From positions 1 through 12,078 of the forward strand of contig JAGXIG010000079.1 of assembly GCA_024635815.1 (NCBI GenBank): DNA of 12,078 nucleotides, written 5' to 3'. The notes under the pieces are model-generated. The model saw only the letters and a list, made by a program, of their open reading frames with translations, had not been told where the DNA came from and did no database searches. The translations under genes and the position numbers were made by a program. Positions 1 to 5,580 of the stretch are shown in pieces; positions within the stretch are counted from its first letter, which is position 1, and every line of letters starts with the position of its first letter. This DNA comes from Salegentibacter sp. (GTDB lineage: Bacteria; Bacteroidota; Bacteroidia; Flavobacteriales; Flavobacteriaceae).

Positions 1-60
1 CTCGTCAACACCTAACTTGTCAACGATAATCGCTTTTACTCTTGATGCAATGTCTGACAT
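1..60 (-). CDS. acpP: Acyl carrier protein, N-terminal 20 residues (runs off the window)
   Basis: The minus-strand reading begins with ATG at 60-58 and gives MSDIASRVKAIIVDKLGVDE, the characteristic N-terminus of type II acyl carrier protein (helix I, with the DKLGVDE turn). ACP carries growing acyl chains on a 4'-phosphopantetheine arm in the cytoplasm. The attachment serine (DSL motif) lies beyond the window. The gene is divergent from purN. From family knowledge, fabF often follows acpP, but that cannot be seen here. The start is supported by a promoter-like box just upstream. Only 20 codons are visible, so the call rests on the distinctive N-terminus. Confidence 0.85.
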   Translation of the reverse strand, partial: MSDIASRVKAIIVDKLGVDE

Positions 61-90
61 AATACTTTTATTTTAATTTTGATTAGGTGG

Positions 91-98
91 CAAAAATA
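91..98 (-). promoter_or_regulatory. Bacteroidota -7 box for acpP
   Basis: On the minus strand this reads TATTTTTG, an exact match to the Bacteroidota TAnnTTTG element. It lies 30 nt before the acpP ATG, leaving a leader of roughly 25 nt. I see no clear TTG at the -33 position, so only the downstream element is supported. Confidence 0.55.
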
Positions 99-208
99 AA
101 AAACTTTATTTTAAAACCGATTTTTACTTTAAAAATGTGATTGTAATTTACATAAATTTAGTTGAAAGGACTTAATTTTACATTCTAATAATTGTTAACA
201 AGCTTATT

Positions 209-808
209 TTGAGCAATCCAGAACATATCGTTAAAAAAAAAATAGTTGTCTTTGCCTCCGGTTCCGGAACCAATGCCGAAAACATCATTAAATATTTTCA
301 AAAATCACCCAATGCCAGCGTGGTAGCGGTGTTCTCTAATAAGAGATCGGCAAAAGTGCTAAAAAGAGCACACGATCTAAATGTTAAAGCCCTTCATTTT
401 GACCGGGAGGCACTATACAATAGTTACGAAGTTCTGCATATTTTAGACGATATAAATCCAGATTTAATCGTTTTAGCCGGATTTATGTGGATTTTTCCTC
501 AAGACATTTTAAAACGCTTTCCAAATAAGATTGTAAACATACATCCTGCTTTACTTCCAAAGTATGGCGGGAAAGGAATGTATGGAATGAATGTGCACGA
601 AGCCATTATTCAGAATAAGGAAAAGGAAAGCGGCATCAGTATTCACTATGTAGATGAAAATTATGATGAAGGGGAAGTGATTTTTCAGGCAAAAACAGAA
701 ATTTCAAAAGACGATACTCCTGATACACTCGCAGAAAAAATTCATAAACTGGAATATAAACATTTTCCCGAAATTCTTCAGCAATTACTTCAAAAGGAAT
801 CGCAATAG
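209..808 (+). CDS. purN: Phosphoribosylglycinamide formyltransferase (GAR transformylase)
   Basis: It transfers a formyl group from 10-formyl-THF to glycinamide ribonucleotide, the third step of de novo purine synthesis, in the cytoplasm. Visible motifs are the phosphate-binding SGSGTN (residues 17-22), the catalytic NIHPALLPKYGG (110-121, with N110 and H112 matching E. coli N106 and H108), and D153 in YDEG matching E. coli D144. At 199 residues it is close to the usual length. After the HPALLPKY motif it reads GGKGMYG, slightly longer than the E. coli form, which I take as a lineage variant. The start is TTG at 209: an in-frame TAA at 173-175 blocks extension, and no ATG precedes the SGSGTN motif. 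The stop overlaps the rnhA start by one base, so the two genes are probably cotranscribed. Confidence 0.95.
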   Translation: MSNPEHIVKKKIVVFASGSGTNAENIIKYFQKSPNASVVAVFSNKRSAKVLKRAHDLNVKALHFDREALYNSYEVLHILDDINPDLIVLAGFMWIFPQDILKRFPNKIVNIHPALLPKYGGKGMYGMNVHEAIIQNKEKESGISIHYVDENYDEGEVIFQAKTEISKDDTPDTLAEKIHKLEYKHFPEILQQLLQKESQ

Positions 809-1275
809 TGCAAACAGCCCAGGTACACATTTATACCGATGGTGCCGCGAGAGGAAATCCAGGGCCAGGCGGTTACGGCATTGTGATGGAATGGGTAGGT
901 AAAGCCTACCGCAAAGAATTCGCGAAAGGTTTTAAACATACCACCAACAATCGAATGGAATTACTGGCCGTAATCGATGCTCTGAAAAAGTTAAAAAAGC
1001 CCGGTATTTCAGCTATTGTTTTTACCGATTCAAAATATGTGGCTGATGCGGTAAACAAAAAATGGGTCTTCGGATGGGAAAAGAAAAACTTCAAAGACCG
1101 AAAAAATTCCGATCTCTGGATAGAATTTCTAAAAGAAATACGCAAACATAATGTAAGTTTTAAGTGGATAAAAGGACATAATGATCATCCGCAAAACGAA
1201 CGCTGCGACGCTTTAGCGGTGGCTGCCTCCAAAGAAAAAAGACTTTTAATAGACGAAGGTTTTCAGCAAACTTGA
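808..1275 (+). CDS. rnhA: Ribonuclease HI
   Basis: Ribonuclease HI cleaves the RNA strand of RNA-DNA hybrids (R-loops, primers). At 155 residues it has the same length as E. coli RNase HI. All catalytic residues are visible: D11 in YTDGAARGNPGPGG, E51 in RMELL, D74 in FTDSKYV, H124 in IKGHND and D134 in ERCDALA. The basic, Trp-containing segment KKWVFGWEKKNFKDRK (residues 84-99) corresponds to the hybrid-binding basic protrusion. The start is GTG at 808, sharing one base with the purN stop (TAGTG). The next in-frame ATG would remove catalytic D11, so GTG is required. It is translationally coupled to purN, a pairing with no obvious biochemical link. Confidence 0.96.
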   Translation: MQTAQVHIYTDGAARGNPGPGGYGIVMEWVGKAYRKEFAKGFKHTTNNRMELLAVIDALKKLKKPGISAIVFTDSKYVADAVNKKWVFGWEKKNFKDRKNSDLWIEFLKEIRKHNVSFKWIKGHNDHPQNERCDALAVAASKEKRLLIDEGFQQT

Positions 1276-1371
1276 CGTGAATTACTATCTAAGTAACTTA
1301 CCTGAAGCAAGACATAAAGGCATTATTTCTAATATATCTTCATTTTGAGGAAAAGCGTACAATATTTAAAT

Positions 1372-1384
1372 CTCGATTATCGAG
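1372..1384 (+). other. Small dyad between rnhA and the PfkB kinase
   Basis: CTCGA-TTA-TCGAG is a perfect 5-bp inverted repeat followed by TAATTTT. It ends 9 nt before the -33 element of the next promoter. It could be a weak terminator for purN-rnhA or an operator for the kinase promoter. Stem and T-tract are both too short to decide. The rest of the 1276-1447 gap shows nothing else except the promoter. Confidence 0.3.
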
Positions 1385-1393
1385 TAATTTTGA

Positions 1394-1424
1394 TTGAGCC
1401 CTTGAAAAACAAACTGTATATTTG
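1394..1424 (+). promoter_or_regulatory. Bacteroidota-type promoter of the PfkB kinase
   Basis: TTG at 1394-1396, a 20-nt spacer and TATATTTG at 1417-1424 match the Bacteroidota housekeeping-sigma consensus (TTG, N17-23, TAnnTTTG). Transcription would begin near 1428-1430, giving a leader of about 20 nt before the ATG at 1448. Confidence 0.75.
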
Positions 1425-1447
1425 CAGCACATTTTTTAAAACAAATT

Positions 1448-2371
1448 ATGAGTAAATTACTGATTGTAGGCACTGTAGCCTTTGATGCTATTGAAACCCC
1501 GTTTGGGAAAACCGATAAAATCCTTGGAGGTGCAGGAACCTATATTGGGCTTTCGGCCTCACAGTTTAATGTAGACAGCGCTGTAGTATCTATTGTGGGA
1601 GACGATTTCCCACAAAAGTATCTTGATCTGCTTACCAAAAACAATATAAATATTGATGGAATTGAAGTGGTTCCCGGTGGAAAAACCTTCTTTTGGAGCG
1701 GACGCTACCATAACGATCTAAATTCCAGAGACACCTTAGATACACAGTTAAATGTGCTAGCCGATTTTAAACCGGTAGTACCAAATGCTTATAAAGATTC
1801 TGAAATTGTGATGCTGGGTAACCTGCATCCACTTGTTCAGCTTAGCGTATTAGAACAAATTGAATCTCCAAAACTCGCAATTCTGGATACGATGAATTTC
1901 TGGATGGATAATGCGCTGGATGATTTAAAGAAAGTGATTAGCAAAGTAGATGTAATCACCATAAACGACGAAGAAGCCAGGCAACTTTCAGGCGAATATT
2001 CTTTGGCAAGGGCTGCTAAAAAGATCGCTACTATGGGTCCAAAATATGTGGTGATTAAAAAAGGAGAGCACGGTGCTTTATTATTTTACGAGGAGCAGGT
2101 GTTTTTTGCTCCAGCCCTTCCGTTGGAAGAAGTTTTTGATCCAACCGGTGCCGGAGATACATTTGCCGGAGGTTTTGCAGGCTATCTTGCCAAAACCGGA
2201 GACATCAGCTTTGATAATATGAAAAACGCCATTATTTACGGTTCTAATCTAGCATCCTTTTGCGTAGAAAAATTTGGAACCGAGAGGATGGAGGAATTAT
2301 CAGGTGATGAAGTTGATTCGCGCCTTGAAGAGTTTAAGAAATTAACTCAATTTGAAATAGCATTAACCTAA
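1448..2371 (+). CDS. PfkB-family sugar/nucleoside kinase
   Basis: This is a cytoplasmic ATP-dependent kinase of the ribokinase/PfkB superfamily. At 307 residues it has the usual length. Visible motifs are the N-terminal substrate-side glycine pair in LGGAGTYIG (residues 26-34), NDEEARQL (173-180), KKGEHGALL (204-212), and the C-terminal signature DPTGAGDTFAGGF (231-243) forming the anion hole, with D237 the likely catalytic base. LDTMNFW (146-152) resembles the equivalent segment of nucleoside/adenosine-type members. The substrate cannot be read from sequence; ribose, adenosine or another sugar remain possible. The ATG is preceded by a good promoter and the gene ends in its own terminator, yet a PRPP-using PurF-like gene follows directly, so a link to nucleoside or ribose-phosphate supply is plausible but inferred. 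Confidence 0.9.
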   Translation: MSKLLIVGTVAFDAIETPFGKTDKILGGAGTYIGLSASQFNVDSAVVSIVGDDFPQKYLDLLTKNNINIDGIEVVPGGKTFFWSGRYHNDLNSRDTLDTQLNVLADFKPVVPNAYKDSEIVMLGNLHPLVQLSVLEQIESPKLAILDTMNFWMDNALDDLKKVISKVDVITINDEEARQLSGEYSLARAAKKIATMGPKYVVIKKGEHGALLFYEEQVFFAPALPLEEVFDPTGAGDTFAGGFAGYLAKTGDISFDNMKNAIIYGSNLASFCVEKFGTERMEELSGDEVDSRLEEFKKLTQFEIALT

Positions 2372-2375
2372 ACCT

Positions 2376-2402
2376 ATGCCCTGAATTTTCAGGGCATTTT
2401 TT
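2376..2402 (+). terminator. Intrinsic terminator after the PfkB kinase
   Basis: ATGCCCTG (2376-2383) pairs with CAGGGCAT (2390-2397) around AATTTT, or as a 10-bp stem with a two-base loop, and is followed by a run of five T (2398-2402) within the T-rich TTTTTATATAAAG. It starts 5 nt after the kinase stop codon and lies 36 nt before the next gene. Confidence 0.85.
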
Positions 2403-2438
2403 ATATAAAGCCGGAATAAAATCCGCCAAGCATTTACT

Positions 2439-4337
2439 ATGAGTGACGCCCTAAAACACGAATGTGGAATTGCCCAAATACGATTGTTAAAACCCCTGGA
2501 GTACTATAAAGAAAAATATGGGACTGCATTTTACGGGATAAACAAGATGTACTTAATGATGGAAAAACAGCATAACCGCGGCCAGGATGGTGCCGGTTTT
2601 GCCAACATCAAATTGAACACCGCTCCCGGAGATCGATATATAAGCCGAATTAGATCTAATGCGGCACAGCCTATTCAGGATATTTTCGAGCAGATTAACG
2701 GTAGAATCAACGATGAAATTAAAGCCAACCCCGAGTATTCCGATAATGTATCGCTTCAAAAAAAGAACCTTCCTTATGTAGGTGAAGTTTATCTTGGACA
2801 CGTTCGCTACGGAACTTTTGGAAAAAACAGCATAGAAAGCGTACACCCATTTCTTCGTCAGAATAACTGGATGCACCGTAACCTTATTGTTGCTGGCAAT
2901 TTTAATATGACTAACGTAAACCAGCTTTTTAACAACCTGGTAGAATTAGGTCAGCATCCAAAAGAAAAGGCCGACACCGTTACCGTTATGGAAAAAATAG
3001 GTCACTTTCTGGATTCTGAAGTAGAAAAACTCTATAAAAAATTAAAAAAGCAAGGCTTCTCAAAAGTATCGGCTTCACCAATAATTGCTGAAAAATTAAA
3101 CGTTGCCAAAATCCTTAGAAAATCTTCTAAAAACTGGGATGGTGGTTATGCGATGGCCGGCTTATTAGGTCACGGAGATTCTTTTGTGTTACGTGATCCA
3201 GCTGGTATACGTCCTGCCTATTATTATAAAGATGATGAAGTTGTAGTAGTTGCTTCAGAAAGACCGGTAATTCAAACCGCATTCAATGTAGATTTTGATG
3301 AAGTACACGAACTTCCGCCGGGACATGCTATTATAACTAAAAAAAGCGGCGAGGTTAACATCAAAGAAATCCTTGAACCTTTAGAACGAAAAGCCTGTTC
3401 TTTTGAACGGATCTATTTTTCCCGCGGAAGCGATGCAGAAATCTATAAAGAACGTAAAATGCTTGGACGGCTACTGATGCCCGAGGTATTAAAATCTATA
3501 AAGCACGACACTATAAATACTGTTTTCTCTTTTATCCCGAATACTGCAGAAACTAGTTTCTACGGAATGGTTGAAGCCGCTCAGGATGAATTAAACAAGC
3601 AGAAAAACGATGCGATTCTTGCTGAAAAAGATACCTTAACCGATGCACGACTTCAGGAAATTCTATCCCACCGTTTACGCACCGAAAAAATTGCAATTAA
3701 AGACGTTAAGCTTAGGACATTTATTACCGAAGACAGCAGCCGGGACGACCTTGTGGCCCATGTTTATGATGTGACTTACGGTGTGGTAAAACCCGAGGAT
3801 AGCCTGGTAATTATAGACGATAGTATTGTTAGAGGTACCACTTTAAAGAAAAGCATCATTAAAATGATGGACAGGCTGAATCCAAAACAAATTGTTGTTG
3901 TTTCCTCGGCACCGCAAATTCGCTACCCGGATTGCTACGGGATTGATATGGCAAGGCTGGAAGATCTTGTTGCTTTTAGAGCAGCTCTGGAGCTTTTAAA
4001 GGATAATGATCAATACTATATTGTAGAAAAGGTTTACGAAAAATGCAAACTACAGGTTGACCTTGCCGATGTGGACGTCAAAAATTTTGTAAAAGAGATC
4101 TATGAGCCATTTACGGATGAGCAAATTTCAGATAAGATTTCGAAGCTAATATGCGATACCGATGTAAAGGCAGATGTAAAAGTGATTTATCAAACAGTAG
4201 AGAATTTACATAAAGCCTGCCCTAAAAACCTGGGTGATTGGTATTTCACAGGAAATTATCCAACCTTTGGAGGTAACCGGGTTGTGAACAGGGCTTTTAT
4301 TAATTTTTACGAAGGAAACGAAGGAAGGGCTTACTAA
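2439..4337 (+). CDS. purF: PurF-like amidophosphoribosyltransferase (632-residue form)
   Basis: The family joins glutamine-derived ammonia to PRPP, giving 5-phosphoribosylamine, the first step of purine synthesis. The N-terminal class II glutaminase shows KHECGIAQI with Cys9 as nucleophile (so an 8-residue propeptide would have to be removed, as in Bacillus PurF), QHNRGQDGAG (44-53), GHVRYGTFG (120-128) and GNFN (153-156). The phosphoribosyltransferase half has RDPAGIRP (252-259), YFSR (326-329) and the PRPP loop VIIDDSIVRGTT (457-468). Length is about 150 residues above ordinary PurF, with extra sequence near 55-118, 380-415 and 515-590. Of the Bacillus-type Fe-S cysteines, C320 and C499 are present, but the final CxxC is replaced around KACPKNLGDWYFTGNYPT (592-609). 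KNRY before RTFI is also changed, to KDVK. It could be the organism's PurF or a divergent paralogue. Confidence 0.85.
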   Translation: MSDALKHECGIAQIRLLKPLEYYKEKYGTAFYGINKMYLMMEKQHNRGQDGAGFANIKLNTAPGDRYISRIRSNAAQPIQDIFEQINGRINDEIKANPEYSDNVSLQKKNLPYVGEVYLGHVRYGTFGKNSIESVHPFLRQNNWMHRNLIVAGNFNMTNVNQLFNNLVELGQHPKEKADTVTVMEKIGHFLDSEVEKLYKKLKKQGFSKVSASPIIAEKLNVAKILRKSSKNWDGGYAMAGLLGHGDSFVLRDPAGIRPAYYYKDDEVVVVASERPVIQTAFNVDFDEVHELPPGHAIITKKSGEVNIKEILEPLERKACSFERIYFSRGSDAEIYKERKMLGRLLMPEVLKSIKHDTINTVFSFIPNTAETSFYGMVEAAQDELNKQKNDAILAEKDTLTDARLQEILSHRLRTEKIAIKDVKLRTFITEDSSRDDLVAHVYDVTYGVVKPEDSLVIIDDSIVRGTTLKKSIIKMMDRLNPKQIVVVSSAPQIRYPDCYGIDMARLEDLVAFRAALELLKDNDQYYIVEKVYEKCKLQVDLADVDVKNFVKEIYEPFTDEQISDKISKLICDTDVKADVKVIYQTVENLHKACPKNLGDWYFTGNYPTFGGNRVVNRAFINFYEGNEGRAY

Positions 4338-4409
4338 GTGCATTTAAACAAGTATTTATGCTTTTCGTCTAAAATGATTTTTCGAAGGAATAAGTTTATA
4401 TACATTAGC

Positions 4410-4488
4410 AGAACCATAAACATAAGTAGGTTAAGTTCATGGTAGATTTGGGGCAAAAAAAGGTGGATCTAAAAATCCGCCTTTTTTT
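4410..4488 (+). ncRNA. Predicted small RNA, copy A (~79 nt)
   Basis: The conserved part can fold as an sRNA. A 5' hairpin pairs ACCAT (4413-4417) with ATGGT (4439-4443), continued by AAC (4419-4421) with GTT (4435-4437) across one A-C mismatch. An unpaired linker containing TTTGGGGC follows, and then the intrinsic terminator. In copy B the same stem forms with a single bulged base instead of the mismatch, so structure is kept while sequence drifts. The promoter of this copy is poor: the position matching the B -7 box reads TATACATT and I find no TTG at -33. It might therefore be silent, or depend on read-through from the PurF-like gene. I do not recognise a named RNA family. The start is estimated from copy B. 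Confidence 0.45.
4455..4488 (+). terminator. Intrinsic terminator of copy A
   Basis: Seven A (4455-4461), stem GGTGGAT (4462-4468), loop CTAAAA, stem ATCCGCC (4475-4481) with one T-G wobble, and seven T (4482-4488). The A7 and T7 tracts extend the stem, so it could act on either strand. It is also the first obvious terminator downstream of the PurF-like gene. Confidence 0.85.
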
Positions 4489-4582
4489 ATTTTTACCCGA
4501 ATTTCAAATTCTGCAAAAGAAAAATTTTCCCACGACTCACTGACAGCTAATTTTAAATTTCTTACACTAATTTTTGATTTTC

Positions 4583-4609
4583 AATGCTTTAAACAAATAA
4601 ATAAGCATT
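4583..4609. promoter_or_regulatory. AT-rich inverted repeat upstream of sRNA copy B
   Basis: AATGCTT (4583-4589) and AAGCATT (4603-4609) are perfect inverted arms separated by 13 nt. It sits 13 nt upstream of the predicted -33 element of copy B. Copy A has a degenerate version in the same place (GCAT 4340-4343 and ATGC 4358-4361). Position and symmetry suggest a dimeric activator or repressor site; the protein is unknown. Confidence 0.4.
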
Positions 4610-4622
4610 TGGTCTAAAAAAG

Positions 4623-4651
4623 TTGTGAGCAAGGTTTATTCAATATATTTT
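4623..4651 (+). promoter_or_regulatory. Predicted promoter of sRNA copy B
   Basis: TTG (4623-4625), an 18-nt spacer and TATATTTT (4644-4651) match the Bacteroidota promoter except for T in place of the final G. Transcription would start near 4655, three bases before the 5' hairpin, which fits the boundary where the two copies become nearly identical. Confidence 0.5.
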
Positions 4652-4654
4652 AGA

Positions 4655-4733
4655 GTCACCATAACATAAGTAGGTTAAGTTCATGGTAGATTTGGGGCAA
4701 AAAAAGGTGGATCTAAATGATCCGCCTTTTTTT
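4655..4733 (+). ncRNA. Predicted small RNA, copy B (~79 nt)
   Basis: It has the same architecture as copy A. A 5' stem pairs ACCAT (4658-4662) plus AAC (4663-4665) with GTT (4679-4681) and ATGGT (4683-4687) around one bulged C. A linker with TTTGGGGC comes next, then a terminator hairpin. This copy has a recognisable promoter at 4623-4651 and is the better candidate for expression. The unpaired G-rich linker is the natural place for base-pairing with targets. The RNA lies 3' of, and convergent with, sodA but does not overlap its coding region. A short reading frame starts at the conserved ATG (4683), but its frame is not kept between the copies, so I favour a non-coding function. Confidence 0.5.
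4699..4733 (+). terminator. Intrinsic terminator of copy B
   Basis: Seven A (4699-4705), GGTGGATC (4706-4713), loop TAAAT, GATCCGCC (4719-4726) with one T-G wobble, and seven T (4727-4733). It has one more base pair than copy A. Confidence 0.87.
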
Positions 4734-4750
4734 ATTTTGAACATTCTTGC

Positions 4751-4781
4751 AAAAAAAGACCGCTCAAATGGCGGTCTTTTT
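4751..4781 (-). terminator. Terminator of sodA (potentially bidirectional)
   Basis: GACCGC (4758-4763) pairs with GCGGTC (4771-4776), flanked by seven A on the left and five T on the right. Read on the minus strand it ends in a seven-U tract 25 nt beyond the sodA stop, the usual place for its terminator. On the plus strand it would act as a back-up stop for the sRNA unit. Confidence 0.85.
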
Positions 4782-4805
4782 AATATATTGAATAATAACT
4801 AGTTA

Positions 4806-5414
4806 TTATTTCTGCTTCGCATATCTGCTTCCAACCTCTTTCCAGTCAATTACATTAAAGAATGCTTCAATATAGTCTGGACGACGGTTTTGGTAGTTTA
4901 GGTAGTATGCGTGCTCCCAAACATCAATTCCTAAAATAGGAGTTCCTCCGCAGCCAATTCCAGGCATTAGTGGATTATCCTGATTTGCTGTAGAGCAAAT
5001 CTCTACTTTTCCACCTTCGTGAACACAAAGCCACGCCCATCCAGAACCAAACTGTCCTGCAGCTGCTTTAGAAAATTCATCTTTAAAAGCTTCAAAAGAA
5101 CCAAATGCGGTATCTATTGCTTTAGCAAGATCACCTTCTGGTTTTCCGCCACCATCTGGAGACATAATTTCCCAAAATAACCTGTGGTTGTAAAATCCAC
5201 CACCGTTATTTCTTACAGCGGTATTAGATTTATCAAGATTTTCAAGAATGTTCTCTATGGTTTTACCTTCAAGGTCGGTCCCTTCAATTGCAGCGTTCAA
5301 TTTTTTAGTGTAACCTGCGTGGTGTTTTCCATGGTGAATTTCCATGGTTTTCGCATCTATATGTGGTTGTAATGCATCGAATGCATATTTTAACTTTGGT
5401 AACTCAAAAGCCAT
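4806..5414 (-). CDS. sodA: Superoxide dismutase, Mn/Fe family
   Basis: It dismutates superoxide to hydrogen peroxide and oxygen in the cytoplasm; no signal peptide is present. At 202 residues it has the usual length. The four metal ligands are visible: H27 in [12 protein letters not shown]77 in FYNHRLFW, D164 and H168 in [19 protein letters not shown]. Metal preference looks manganese-type or cambialistic: NNGGGFYNH (69-77) has glycine where Fe enzymes carry glutamine, and the glutamine is supplied from the C-terminal domain in ANQDNPLM (143-150). This is inference, since the two forms are hard to separate by sequence. The gene stands alone, divergent from the AddA-like gene and convergent with the duplicated small-RNA unit. 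The ATG at 5414 is preceded by an A-rich leader and a -7 box. Confidence 0.96.
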   Translation of the reverse strand: MAFELPKLKYAFDALQPHIDAKTMEIHHGKHHAGYTKKLNAAIEGTDLEGKTIENILENLDKSNTAVRNNGGGFYNHRLFWEIMSPDGGGKPEGDLAKAIDTAFGSFEAFKDEFSKAAAGQFGSGWAWLCVHEGGKVEICSTANQDNPLMPGIGCGGTPILGIDVWEHAYYLNYQNRRPDYIEAFFNVIDWKEVGSRYAKQK

Positions 5415-5452
5415 TTTTGTATATTTTTTTAGTGATTAGTAATAAATTCACT

Positions 5453-5460
5453 CAAATTTA
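5453..5460 (-). promoter_or_regulatory. Bacteroidota -7 box for sodA
   Basis: On the minus strand this reads TAAATTTG, an exact TAnnTTTG match, 38 nt before the sodA ATG. No TTG is found at the expected -33 spacing, so the promoter may need an activator or be weak. For the divergent AddA-like gene I find only a partial match, TACCTTTA at 5541-5548. Confidence 0.55.
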
Positions 5461-5580
5461 GGTATTACGCTATTTAATAGAAACATTTTAGTGTTATAAA
5501 ATACTTAAAAGCCTACACATAGTACAAAACTTTTTTATTTTACCTTTAAAAATTGTAATCTTCTTAAAATACCAGTCTTT

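Larger units (their letters stand above)
4339..4494 (+). repeat. Tandem ~155-nt unit, copy A
   Basis: This is the first of two direct copies in the gene-free stretch 4338-4805. It aligns with 4583-4738 almost without gaps (offset 244-245). The left half (4339-4412) is clearly related but diverged: TGCATTTAAACAAGTATTTATGC against TGCTTTAAACAAATAAATAAGCA style sequence, then a shared GTCTAAAA. The right half (4413-4494) is nearly identical; 4421-4473 is a 53-nt exact match to 4665-4717. The pattern of a variable upstream part and a fixed downstream part looks like promoter plus RNA body rather than a simple recent duplication. Confidence 0.85.
4583..4738 (+). repeat. Tandem ~155-nt unit, copy B
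   Basis: This is the second direct copy of the unit at 4339-4494. The two copies are separated by 88 nt (4495-4582) of AT-rich sequence in which I see no feature. In the near-identical right half the only changes are one A fewer near the start (ACCATAAC against ACCATAAAC), a terminator-loop change (TGA in place of AA) and possibly the last base. The loop change keeps the stem and even lengthens it by one pair. Confidence 0.85.

Noticed and set aside
4439..4543. Short reading frame starting MVDLGQKKVDLK in both repeat copies (4439 and 4683) as a conserved small protein
   Set aside because: The frame runs through the terminator hairpin, and the one-base length difference in the loop sends the two copies into different frames with unrelated tails. 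This fits RNA structure better than protein conservation.
4495..4582. Spacer between the two repeat units as a hidden gene or attachment site
   Set aside because: AT-rich sequence with no long frame, no tRNA-like fold and no flanking duplication other than the units themselves.
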